Of a stretch of 64,000 bases of DNA, positions 40,024 through 49,782 are shown one piece after another (position 1 is the stretch's first letter; each line of letters starts with the position of its first letter). A model generated the notes under the pieces. That model was not told the origin of the DNA and made no database searches. It saw only the letters and a program-made list of their open reading frames with translations. The position numbers were made by a program, and so were the translations under genes. This DNA is from Pachysolen tannophilus NRRL Y-2460. Lineage: Eukaryota > Ascomycota > Pichiomycetes > Alaninales > Pachysolenaceae. The stretch lies in the NCBI GenBank assembly GCA_001661245.1, contig KV454014.1, forward strand, positions 1,339,942-1,403,941, given 5' to 3'.

Positions 40024-41373
40024 TTATACACTTATCTTGACTATTTTATTAGTATTATTATCCGAGACGATATCAGATTCGGCCTTTCTCTTTGTATTTC
40101 CAGTGTCAGTGTTGGTATTGCCACTGGTGTTATTGTCAGTGGTGATATCTGTTTGGTTTATTGTACTGACTGTGTTTTTTAAAGCCTCTTTAACTCTTTC
40201 CTTACCATCAACACCATTAACTGGTCTGAAATATGGTTGACATCTCCAATAGGGAATGGTCTTATAACATCCACCCCATGCTTCTAAAGGTCCATCTTCT
40301 ATTATATCCAATTTTTCAATATCTTCATTTGTGAATATTTCTTGTACTATTTTTTCAATTGAAATTACTATTTTTTCAAATTCTTCCAAAGGAGCACTTG
40401 AATGTAATTTAGCAATATCAGTTCTTATATCTGTATGTTTTGGTAAGAAATTTCTCAAGTATTTAAATAAATGGTTTTTAAATGCATGTCTAGAAGCATG
40501 TCCCGGTGTCTTTGTCAAGATTTCAAAATATTCTCTTGTAATCTTATCAACTCTTGGGTATTGTTTTTCTTTATCATTGTCCTTTGTCCAGAATACACCT
40601 GGATTAAACAAATTCCCCTCTGCAGACATAACTCCATCACAGTTAACATTTTTTATACATCTATCGATATCATCAGGGTACAATATATTACCATTACTGA
40701 AAAATACAGTATCATTCGGTAAATTATCTCTCAAATATCTTAAAGTATCCCAATTTGCAAGTCCCGTATTTTGTCCCTTCATTTCTCTAGTTCTTCCATG
40801 AATAGTTATGAATTGTGCACCTGCATCAAGTACCATCTTTGCATAATCCAAAGATTTTTCTAAATCATCGTAAACCCTTATCTTTGCAGTAACAGGAACA
40901 TTTAAATTCTCATGTAATGTTCTAATCAATTTATGAACCAAATCCCAATCATCCATCAAGAAAGCACCATAATGACCCTTTCTAGCAATACCTTGAGGAC
41001 ACCCTAAATTTAAATCAACAGCATCAACTTTATCTTGAACCAATTTAGCCGCTTGCAACAAATATTCAGGATCATTTGCACAAAATTGTGCAATTAAAGG
41101 TCTATCAAATTTTTGATCACCATCTAATTCTGACCACATATCTTTCCTATATTTTTCCTGTGTTGCAAAAAGTCTTGCATGCATCATTGGTGTATAACAT
41201 AACGTAGCACCATATTTTCTAGATAAAATTCTCCACGCCAACTCCGACTGATCCACCATTGGTGCAACAATTTTAGTTGGACATCCTATCAGATTAAACA
41301 AATCCCGACCTTGAAGCTTAACTTTCTTCCCATCACTAACAGATATTGAATTATCTTTGGACTCCACTGTCAT
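40024..41373 (-). CDS. DUS1: tRNA-dihydrouridine synthase 1
   Basis: FMN-dependent enzyme that reduces U16 and U17 in tRNA D-loops. The 449-residue product (yeast 423) has the flavin-binding KIVAPMVDQSELAWRILSRKYGATLCYTPM, the catalytic cysteine in LNLGCPQGIARKGHYGAFLMD near residue 125, KIRVYDDLE and ITIHGRTREMKGQNTG, all typical of Dus1. A Thr/Asn/Lys-rich tail follows. I start at ATG 41373 (MTVESKDN); the frame stays open 78 bases further up with a basic, presequence-like translation but only a TTG start, so an extended form cannot be excluded. DUS1 is YML080W, beside TDA9 in yeast, as here. Confidence 0.94.
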   Translation of the reverse strand: MTVESKDNSISVSDGKKVKLQGRDLFNLIGCPTKIVAPMVDQSELAWRILSRKYGATLCYTPMMHARLFATQEKYRKDMWSELDGDQKFDRPLIAQFCANDPEYLLQAAKLVQDKVDAVDLNLGCPQGIARKGHYGAFLMDDWDLVHKLIRTLHENLNVPVTAKIRVYDDLEKSLDYAKMVLDAGAQFITIHGRTREMKGQNTGLANWDTLRYLRDNLPNDTVFFSNGNILYPDDIDRCIKNVNCDGVMSAEGNLFNPGVFWTKDNDKEKQYPRVDKITREYFEILTKTPGHASRHAFKNHLFKYLRNFLPKHTDIRTDIAKLHSSAPLEEFEKIVISIEKIVQEIFTNEDIEKLDIIEDGPLEAWGGCYKTIPYWRCQPYFRPVNGVDGKERVKEALKNTVSTINQTDITTDNNTSGNTNTDTGNTKRKAESDIVSDNNTNKIVKISV

Positions 41374-41906
41374 CTTTACAGATTTATTGAAAACCCTACC
41401 AATAAATTTATCCAAAACTGAATATATTCGTTTGGAAATCACTTTGAACAAAAATTTGCTAATCTACCTGATCTCAAAGAGCTTCTAGCCTTCTAATTAT
41501 AATAGTTTATATTTATACTTATCTACAGAATACTTAAGAAATGGAAAAAGAAAAAAAAAAAAAAATTTTTTTTCAGTCATCTCCTGCAAAATAAGTGAAA
41601 AATTTCTATTTATTTCAACTTGTAGTCGAAGATATATTTTCATTCAAATGTTTCTTAACCCCAAGTAATAGTAATGTGAATAAAAAAAAAGGGGGATTAT
41701 CATCTTGATAATATAGAAATAATAATAAACTTATCAATAAAGCTTTAAATGAAAATATATATGTTGAACAAAATATTGAAAAAAAAAAAAAANAAAAAAT
41801 AAGAAAAACCCCCCCAATAAATAAGTACAACAACGTACTACTACTAATAAATACATATAAGTAAAAGTTATTCAAAAAAAATTTTTAAACATGTGTAGTA
41901 TCTTCT
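41374..41906. other. Intergenic between DUS1 and the zinc-finger gene
   Basis: Contains A and T homopolymers, one ambiguous base (N) at 41793 inside an A run, and no supported gene. Confidence 0.5.
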
Positions 41907-44900
41907 TTAAATGTTTTGACTATTGCTTACCGAATCTGTATCGTTGATGAAAATGGCTCTTGCCTTTAAAGCCTCTGCAAAAGCTAAGGCCACAGGCCAA
42001 ACAGGTGCATCAGCAAGAATCCTAACACCTAATGATAAAGCTCTAGAAGATAACCTGGCTGAAACGATGATTTCCGCAGAACGTTTTAAATTGTTATCGG
42101 ACTGGAGGGCCAATTGAGCAATCTTATCATCTAATATATCAACATCAAGTGCACCTTTTGCTTGAGCCCGCAAGAATTCAGAATACGAAAAATTGTTCGA
42201 TCCTATAGGTGATAAATTTTTTTCAACTTTTTTAAACAAATTTTCAGTTTTTAACCATAACACTCTATCGATAGCATTTAATGTGGGTAAACTACTGCTA
42301 TTGATATTACTTGAATTACTGTTTTCGGTAAAAGTTGGTGAATTAGATATAGGTGATCCATTTGAATGAATTTGTAAATAATTCTTTGCCCATAATTCTG
42401 TTGCATATAAGTATTCAGAAATAATTAACATTGAAGCAAATATACATGTCAAGAAAAAAATTGGTGTTCTTATTGATGTTTTCTCTGCATCGTTGGTAAT
42501 GGATATGATTTCGATCCAAAGACCAATGATTTCTAATGCATATGTTGAACTCTCTCTTAATGCTTCTGGATCATGATCCAAATTTTTCAATTCTCTATTC
42601 ATTCCATTCCAATCTTGCAGCCAAAGTTTCTCCAAGATCGGTGTTAAATAACAACATTTTCTAATCTTTGCAAAATGCAATAATGGCAATATTAATTTCA
42701 AGACAGGTGTTTCATTTATAAGATGTAAATTAGCCTCTCTAGGTATAAGTACACCTTCGTTTTTAACAAAAATAAATTCCCATGACTTGAGTAAACTTTC
42801 AATAATCGGTCTCGAATTCATTCTCCACTTTGTCAGTTTTAATGCTCCAGTAGAATCTTTTTCTAATTGAGTTCTCTCGTTGTAAATTCTTTCACTAATA
42901 GACATCAAAGCACTCAACAAAGTCTTAAAATTTAGTTTCTTGTCACAATAATGATTTTCCAAATCCCTTAAAATTTCCGGAAATGGTTCACCATTCGAAA
43001 TCTGGATAAGTGAAAATTTAGAATCAATAATTAATCTGTTTTCCTTCAATATTGTAAACCATTCTTCAGGCTTCTTGGCAGTCCATAAGCCTTCAATCTG
43101 ACATGGAGTTCCAGATTTGATATCACTAGCACTCAACTCAACAGGCAACCCCAACAACGATGCAAACAAGACACTAAGATAATACAATACGTGTAGAGTT
43201 CTTATTCTAGATTGAGACATTATGAAATAATCATAGTTACTTTTTAATTGACGCTGATCATTATTAGTATCTCCATCTATAACCGGAGGAGGTAAAACAA
43301 AATTTTCTAATGCTAAATTTAATTGTATTGTTTTCACCAAGGTAATTAAAGAAGACAAATGCCTTGAAGTTATTTTAAAAATTTCCAGTTCATTACTAAA
43401 CATTCCCAAGAATGTATCTAATACCAAAGCTTGTATTATGTGTAGTGGGAAGTTGTTAAAATTGTTCAATGAAGATCTCTGCTTTTCCATGAAATTTTGA
43501 ATCAAGAATCTTGAAAGCCTTGCCAATATCAACGAATTTGTTGAATGAAATGAATATAAAGCACCTATAGCTGCCATTGCCAATAACAAAGCCAAATTCT
43601 CTTCTGAATTACGCAGTTGCAATGTAGATAAATGAATAAACGGAAAGTATTTGTCAAATTCTAATTCATACAACGACATATAACTGTTCAAATCTTGCAA
43701 AGGTGGGAATTGGGAATTATGTAACTGATATGTCAAGAGAATGTAGCTTCTGAGTTCTTCTGTAAAAAACTCGGATGAACCTCTGACTTCTCCCAATTTA
43801 ATATGTGATTGATTATCATTTAAAGGTTGTAAGTTGTTTCCCAAAGAATTACTGCTGGTATTATTGCTGGATATATGTTTGAATAAATCCATTTGTCTGC
43901 TTCTAAATAAAGAAGTGATTTCATCTGAATTTTGATGTTGCGAAGACGTAGATTGCAAAGATTTAGAGTCTGTAAATCCAATGTGATGTGAAGCTAAGGG
44001 TATATTAGCATTATTGAGATCAAAAGGAGTATTAATAAATTCAGCCAACCAATCATCAGTGGCATTTCCATTATCACGATTATCTCCAGAATACAAGTGT
44101 TTTCCTGCTTTATGTATATCATCATCTTTAACTTTAAAATTTCTATTTGTCACAGATGAAAAATTTTCAAAGCCTGCACCTCCCCCTGCTCCTCCAATAT
44201 GAAGATATTGTTGTAACATCGGAATATCTATCACAGACCCACCTGGAGTCATATTGAATTCAAATGGAGTACTTCCTCTACTATTATAATTATTACTATT
44301 ATTATTAATGTTGTTGTTATGACCATTATTCTGATTACTATGAGTAAAATTGAAGTAACCTTGTTGTTGTTGTTGTTGATGATGTTGTTGCTGGTTTCCT
44401 TCTGATTTATTACCATATTTTTCCAAATCCAAATTCAACGCTTCTATTGTATCTATATCACGAAAATCAACACCAAGTGCGTCTAAATCAAATCCGGATA
44501 AAAGTGCTTTTTCGGCTAACTCTTGAGCACTTAGTTGTGGTGTTGCAAAACCAATTTGGTGAGGTGCTTCAGATATACAGTTCTCTTGAATATTTTTAGC
44601 GTCTTTCAATAATGTATAAGAGGAAGCAGAAGCAGCACTAAATGAAGCATGTCTGTTTTTATTTTTTTTACTTTGTTCCAGATGACTATTATTTGATGAA
44701 GTTGAATTATTGTTATCATTGCTATTATGATTACTATCTCCAGGAGTAGTACTTGATTCTGGGAAAGTGGAAGAGCTCACACTATGGTTCATTGCTGTAG
44801 AAACAAATGTCATAGGTGAAGGTCCTAAATAATTAATATCCAAGTTATCCTTATTTGTATGTGCAAGATTTGGAGGTGAAGTATTTGAAGTTGCTGGTGA

Positions 44901-45767
44901 AGGTTCCTGAGGTTTGTTTAAATTTGAGAAAAGTGATCCCACGACAATAGGAGATCCATTTGATGAAGAAGATGTCCTTGAAGTATTATTTTTAATATTG
45001 GTACTATTATTAGCAGATGAATTTCCAGCAGTCATTGATATACCATTACTCAGTATTGATAGATTTTTTTGATTAAAATCCGATTGAGGAGGAGTAAAAG
45101 TTGATGGGATATTTTTACTATATCTTCTTGGTCTTTTAGTTTTAAAATTTGGATCATTTGTATCTTCTTCAGTAGTAACATTATCATCATTTTTAATTTC
45201 TCCCTTGGGGCTTAACAAATTATCATTATCCTTTGATGGTAGAGGTAAATTTGGATTTGTATTTTTATAAACTATATTAATATTTTCATTTAAATAATCT
45301 TGAATAACGTCTCCTGGTTTAACATTTGGATTAAAATTATGTTTTCTTGTTCTTGACCTGTTTGGTGTTGGTAATGAAGCATGTAACTTTTGTTGATGCC
45401 TCAATACCAAATCTCTTCTTGCAAAACATCTTCCACAAGCACCACATTGGAAAGGTTTTTCATTTGTATGTGATCTTTCATGTCTTTTCAAATGTTCTAA
45501 TCTAGCAAAAGCTCTTGTACATGTCACACAAACATGTGGCCTCGGCTTATCGGTTTTAATTATAGCCGACTTCTTAGGTATTGGTTGATGAAGAGATGGC
45601 GATAACGGCGACTCGGATCTTGATTCTGGTGACGGCTGTAAAGGGCGCTTCACAGCAGTAATATTGACATTAGCAGCAGGAATCATACCAGCAACAGTAG
45701 TATCTGAATTCAAATCAGCAACAGAACCAACACTGTCTTGTTTTATCTTTGATGTGTTTAAAGACAT
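41907..45767 (-). CDS. RSF2: C2H2 zinc-finger transcription factor, Rsf2/Tda9 type
   Basis: Nuclear transcription factor of 1286 residues (yeast Rsf2 1381, Tda9 1251), whose relatives regulate respiration, glycerol growth and stress genes. Two C2H2 fingers lie near residues 78-130: [23 protein letters not shown] and [24 protein letters not shown], joined by TNEKP. The [16 protein letters not shown] segment is characteristic of Rsf2/Tda9, Usv1 and Adr1. A long Asn/Ser/Gln-rich region follows, then a fungal-specific transcription-factor domain from about residue 680 to 1100. Position next to VPS70 and DUS1 supports orthology to the pre-duplication ancestor of RSF2 (YJR127C) and TDA9 (YML081W); Adr1 is the alternative. 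Confidence 0.85.
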   Translation of the reverse strand: MSLNTSKIKQDSVGSVADLNSDTTVAGMIPAANVNITAVKRPLQPSPESRSESPLSPSLHQPIPKKSAIIKTDKPRPHVCVTCTRAFARLEHLKRHERSHTNEKPFQCGACGRCFARRDLVLRHQQKLHASLPTPNRSRTRKHNFNPNVKPGDVIQDYLNENINIVYKNTNPNLPLPSKDNDNLLSPKGEIKNDDNVTTEEDTNDPNFKTKRPRRYSKNIPSTFTPPQSDFNQKNLSILSNGISMTAGNSSANNSTNIKNNTSRTSSSSNGSPIVVGSLFSNLNKPQEPSPATSNTSPPNLAHTNKDNLDINYLGPSPMTFVSTAMNHSVSSSTFPESSTTPGDSNHNSNDNNNSTSSNNSHLEQSKKNKNRHASFSAASASSYTLLKDAKNIQENCISEAPHQIGFATPQLSAQELAEKALLSGFDLDALGVDFRDIDTIEALNLDLEKYGNKSEGNQQQHHQQQQQQGYFNFTHSNQNNGHNNNINNNSNNYNSRGSTPFEFNMTPGGSVIDIPMLQQYLHIGGAGGGAGFENFSSVTNRNFKVKDDDIHKAGKHLYSGDNRDNGNATDDWLAEFINTPFDLNNANIPLASHHIGFTDSKSLQSTSSQHQNSDEITSLFRSRQMDLFKHISSNNTSSNSLGNNLQPLNDNQSHIKLGEVRGSSEFFTEELRSYILLTYQLHNSQFPPLQDLNSYMSLYELEFDKYFPFIHLSTLQLRNSEENLALLLAMAAIGALYSFHSTNSLILARLSRFLIQNFMEKQRSSLNNFNNFPLHIIQALVLDTFLGMFSNELEIFKITSRHLSSLITLVKTIQLNLALENFVLPPPVIDGDTNNDQRQLKSNYDYFIMSQSRIRTLHVLYYLSVLFASLLGLPVELSASDIKSGTPCQIEGLWTAKKPEEWFTILKENRLIIDSKFSLIQISNGEPFPEILRDLENHYCDKKLNFKTLLSALMSISERIYNERTQLEKDSTGALKLTKWRMNSRPIIESLLKSWEFIFVKNEGVLIPREANLHLINETPVLKLILPLLHFAKIRKCCYLTPILEKLWLQDWNGMNRELKNLDHDPEALRESSTYALEIIGLWIEIISITNDAEKTSIRTPIFFLTCIFASMLIISEYLYATELWAKNYLQIHSNGSPISNSPTFTENSNSSNINSSSLPTLNAIDRVLWLKTENLFKKVEKNLSPIGSNNFSYSEFLRAQAKGALDVDILDDKIAQLALQSDNNLKRSAEIIVSARLSSRALSLGVRILADAPVWPVALAFAEALKARAIFINDTDSVSNSQNI

Positions 45768-46049
45768 CCAAAAGAAGAGAAAAAAGTAAAAAAAATTTCT
45801 TTGTAAAAATCAATGAATCAATAAATCTTTTAATCTCTTGATCTTTTTTTTACTTTTTTTTTTTTTTTATATTATATATATAATATAAAAAAAAAAAAAA
45901 AAAAAAAAATTTAAAAATTAAAAAAGTACTTTATTCTTCCAAATCCTGCCCACAAATGGGTGGTAGAATATTCAATACCGTAAGATTAAAAGCTTAAATA
46001 AGGTTACTATATTAAAGCCTGATTCTTTATATAAAGTATTATCTGGTAT

Positions 46050-46081
<32 letters not shown>

Positions 46082-47392
46082 TTTTGACTATAGTTTTTAA
46101 TGCTTCTTTTTTTTCCATTATAGCTCTCTCTGACGATTTTTTTTATTAGAAATACATTTTTTGATCTCCGAGACACTACTGCTTTGCCCGAAACAGTAAT
46201 CAGCAATGTAGGGCTGTTTGTTTTATCTTATTTTTTTTTTATACTTTAGTTCTGGGGCTGTAGAAATGTTAGGGGCGTTAAAAGTTTTAAAAAAAATTTT
46301 TAAATTCCGTAAAAAAACCAGCCCCTAATTGGGTTTGTGCTTTGTTTTTGTGCTTTTTTTTTTGTAAGTAAAGAAAAAAAAGAAAAAAAGAAAAAAAGAA
46401 AAAGAAAAATACAAAGGTCGTGTAGTAGTAACTAATACTTGTAATTTGTTTCAATTTGTGTGATATCGGCCGCTACGTGCACTACTATACTCTTAAGTTT
46501 TTTTTTTTTTTTTTTTTTTTTGGTTTTGTTAACACGACTGTGTATTATGTATGGTTGGTTGGTTTAGCCAGGAAAATTTTTCTTCATATATATATTGGTA
46601 TTATTCTTAATTTACATTTAATTTTCTTTTCCTTTTTCTTTTTTTTTTTCTCTACAACCTTTGTCCAAAAGGAAACCATCATAATAGACAGTGCATTTTT
46701 TATGTTATCGACAGTTTGATCCAGTCATTGGATTGAACTGTCTTTTTTCAATTCCAATCATGATAGATGCGATCATTGATGGTGAGATAAAGTATTTATG
46801 TGTCATTTAAGAACTCGTCTGGATTTTGAAGATGAAAGAGGAGTGTCAGTTGGCCCAAACAAAATAAATAAATTCTTTCTACAACAGTTTCTTTTCACTG
46901 GTAGATTAATTAATTAATCTTTACTTTTCCAAACACTTTAGTTGTTGTGTTTTTTCCTGTACTAATAATAATAATAATAAATAACTATTGTAGACAGTCA
47001 GTTAGTTAGTATAGCGGTTTATATTCCATCTCTTTTGCCGCTTTTCTTACTAGATTTACCCGGACCTTTTCCCTCTCTCTCTCTCTCTCTTCTTTTTTTC
47101 ACTTCTTTTCTACTTTTCTTTTTTTTCACTTTTTCTTCTTTTCTTCGCATGAAAAAAAAGTTTTCCTCTTTTGGAAAGAAGTAAACATGTCGACGCATCT
47201 CTATGAAGTGACATTTTGACCCGGCCAAATCGACAGCGTCCATCGTCAAGAACCTTAAAGATTAAAACTAAATTACAATAAATAAAAAATATAACAAAAA
47301 ATACAAAAAAAAAAAAAAAAAAGAGTAAATTTACAAATAGTTTTCAATATAAAATAAAATAGTAAACAAACAGACTGACTTCTATGTAACTT
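45768..47392. other. Long divergent promoter, zinc-finger gene and coiled-coil gene
   Basis: About 1.6 kb, the longest non-coding stretch here. It contains A/T runs, (TA)n at 46050-46076, an AGGGG at 46271 and CCCCT at 46322 (STRE-like), a 14-bp hairpin at 46710-46742, an (AAT)n near 46964-46980 and a CT repeat near 47073-47089. Open frames (for example 47019-47249 minus) are low complexity. Confidence 0.55.
46710..46742 (+). repeat. 14-bp inverted repeat followed by T6
   Basis: Arms 46710-46723 and 46729-46742 with a 5-nt loop GTCAT. Twelve pairs are Watson-Crick, and the two others read G·U when transcribed from the plus strand. A T6 run follows at 46743-46748. Confidence 0.65.
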
Positions 47393-49396
47393 TTGGTAAA
47401 TAAGGAGAATATTAGCGATTTATCTGTCTTGACACCAATAAAGAGAAAGTTTAATACTTCACCACCACTCTTGGACAAAATTATAAACAATGACCAAGTT
47501 CAGGATTTGAAATTCGATTTGAATGTTCTCAAGTCTGAATATGCTGATTTAATGGTTAAGAATTCTCATTTTTTAAAAGAACAACAAATTTTAGAAAATG
47601 ATTTACTTTTAAAAGAAAAAGAATTATTAAATAGGTCTAAAAAAATTAATGAATTAATATCGGAAAATAAGAATTTAGAGAAAAAATTAAAAGATGAAAT
47701 TGAACTGGGTGAAAAAGAATATCTGAATTGGAATTCCATGAGGAGTTATTATGAACAAAAAATTAATAATCTTAATAGAATGTTAAAAGAACAAGATATT
47801 AGTCGAAAAGAATTTGAAATAAATAATAATATACTGGGAAATTCTAGTTTTAACATCAAAAATGGAAATGATACTAGTGGTCCCGAGGAAACAATTAAAA
47901 CCTTAACAAAGAAATTGAAAATATTAGAACGTGATCATGAATTGGAAAAAACTTCAAAGATGTTGATTATTGATGAATTTGAATTATTAAAGCAGAAATT
48001 TTTAGAATTGGAAATGAAATGTCAATTATTGGAATCTAATCGTGATAGGCTAATGCTAACAGATATGGATCTAAATCAGGATCCAAATGATTCAATAGGG
48101 AGTGTCTCAAGCTATGGAAGTAACGAAGTGGAGAAATTCATATTAGATAATGATGATGATAATGATGATAATAGTAATAGTGATAATAATAGTGATAATG
48201 ATAATTGCAAAGGGCAAATCATTCAGACAAATAATATTTTAGATTCTTTTAATGATGCGGATCACATAACTCTAAATTCTCCTATAACACTAGCAGATGA
48301 ATTAAGTGCTACTGTAGGAGCAAGCGCTAAAACAGAGCTTTATGCATCAAATAATCTTCAACCGCAAGAATTAATCAAATTGGAATTTCAAATAAGATCA
48401 TTACAACTTCAAAATGAAAAATTGCATTCATATATTGGATTTTTATTACAACAAAACTCTATCAACTCTTTAAGTACTAATGATCAAGCGTTGACTAAAG
48501 CTGATAATATTGAATATTCAGATGAAAAATTAATTTCAAGTGCTAAAAGAAACCTTAGTTCCAAGAGAATCCTTCGTTCTGTTAGTGCCATGCCAATCAA
48601 TCTAGAAATATCATCAAGTCGGCACAGTAAACAACAGAAAAATTCATTGGAATATCCTTATGCCACTCCATCTCCAAATGAGTGGCACTTCAACTATTTT
48701 AATAGTTCTACTAATTGTGGTAATGAGAGATTGTTCTCTTCATCTTCAACATCTTCTTCAGCATCATCCTCATCCACTTCAACCACTGTCTCTGATCATG
48801 CAACTGATGAAGAAATGTCAATGTTTTTAGGAGCTGACTATTGTCGAAATGATCAACAACAGTGGCCGCCTAGATTACATAATATCTGTTCAACGGCAAA
48901 TTTGAAAAAATTGCATTATGCTAAGAGCAGGTCTTCTTTGAATTCAAAGAAAAAGGAAAAAAGCGATGGAGACATTTTTCTTAATGATGACAAGGACACT
49001 GTGGATCAAGCTTCAGAGAAAACTAACAACATCACAAAGGAAAGATTGAGCCAAAAAAAATTGTCTACAATAACAGAAGAGATTAAATCATTGAGTAAGA
49101 AAAAATCAGAGTTATTAATGTGTTCTGTTTCATCTCCTTTATCTTCTTCAAGAAGCAAGAGGACAACATTTGAATTGATAAGAACAGATAACATGATAAT
49201 GCAAAAGGAAAGAATAATTTTGAATCTAATCGATGATTTGAATAGCTGTAGAATGTGCAGAAATCATTTGTTTTTTAGTTGCCATTGTAGTTTAATGCAT
49301 AAAGCTGAACTTTTCGCCCATAGCGTGTTGTTTCCAAACGGGTTTTTGGATGAAGTCGAAGATGTTAACGAAGAAGTTAATTTAGACATTGAATGA
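47393..49396 (+). CDS. Coiled-coil protein of unknown function, start unresolved
   Basis: I do not recognise this protein. The frame (667 codons) begins right after an in-frame TAA at 47387-47389 and has no ATG until 47552 (residue 54), yet the upstream part reads like coding sequence (LTPIKRKFNTSPPLLDKI). Either translation starts at 47552, a non-ATG start is used, or a short upstream exon is spliced in. Residues ~30-140 and 165-215 are coiled coil; an acidic Asp/Asn stretch lies near 255-270; another helix near 320-345; Ser-rich regions follow. The last ~60 residues are distinctive, with CRMCRNHLFFSCHC, a possible metal-binding cysteine cluster. An adaptor or spindle/transport coiled-coil role (She3-like) is possible but unsupported. 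Confidence 0.6.
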   Translation: MVNKENISDLSVLTPIKRKFNTSPPLLDKIINNDQVQDLKFDLNVLKSEYADLMVKNSHFLKEQQILENDLLLKEKELLNRSKKINELISENKNLEKKLKDEIELGEKEYLNWNSMRSYYEQKINNLNRMLKEQDISRKEFEINNNILGNSSFNIKNGNDTSGPEETIKTLTKKLKILERDHELEKTSKMLIIDEFELLKQKFLELEMKCQLLESNRDRLMLTDMDLNQDPNDSIGSVSSYGSNEVEKFILDNDDDNDDNSNSDNNSDNDNCKGQIIQTNNILDSFNDADHITLNSPITLADELSATVGASAKTELYASNNLQPQELIKLEFQIRSLQLQNEKLHSYIGFLLQQNSINSLSTNDQALTKADNIEYSDEKLISSAKRNLSSKRILRSVSAMPINLEISSSRHSKQQKNSLEYPYATPSPNEWHFNYFNSSTNCGNERLFSSSSTSSSASSSSTSTTVSDHATDEEMSMFLGADYCRNDQQQWPPRLHNICSTANLKKLHYAKSRSSLNSKKKEKSDGDIFLNDDKDTVDQASEKTNNITKERLSQKKLSTITEEIKSLSKKKSELLMCSVSSPLSSSRSKRTTFELIRTDNMIMQKERIILNLIDDLNSCRMCRNHLFFSCHCSLMHKAELFAHSVLFPNGFLDEVEDVNEEVNLDIE

Positions 49397-49782
49397 TTGT
49401 ATCACTAGTTTTTATTTTATTTTATTTTTTTTTTTAGATTCATATAATTTTTTATTTAGGAGGTTTCTATAACATTGGGTGGTTTTTTTTATATATATAT
49501 ATCTTTTAATTCTTCATAGGTTCTTCAAAAATAATAACGATCAATAAATTACTTTAATGCCCTTACTCTATCAAACATTATTATACTCTTAATTATATTA
49601 TACAGAAGTTTTTTAAAAGTGCCGGAATAAAAAAAAAATAATTTTAACAAAATCAAAACGAAACATTCAAAAATATAAAAACAGATCATTATCAACAAAA
49701 TTAAACTCAATAAAATAAAAGAGATAGAAAACAAAAAAAAAAAAAAAAACTTAAGAAAAATGAGAAGAAAAAAATGCATCTA
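49397..49782. other. Intergenic, convergent 3' region
   Basis: A/T rich with T runs and poly-A (49733-49749); no gene. Confidence 0.5.

Noticed and set aside
47019-47249. 76-residue Lys/Arg/Glu-rich frame on the minus strand
   Set aside because: Derived from CT/T-rich promoter DNA; low complexity and no conserved feature.
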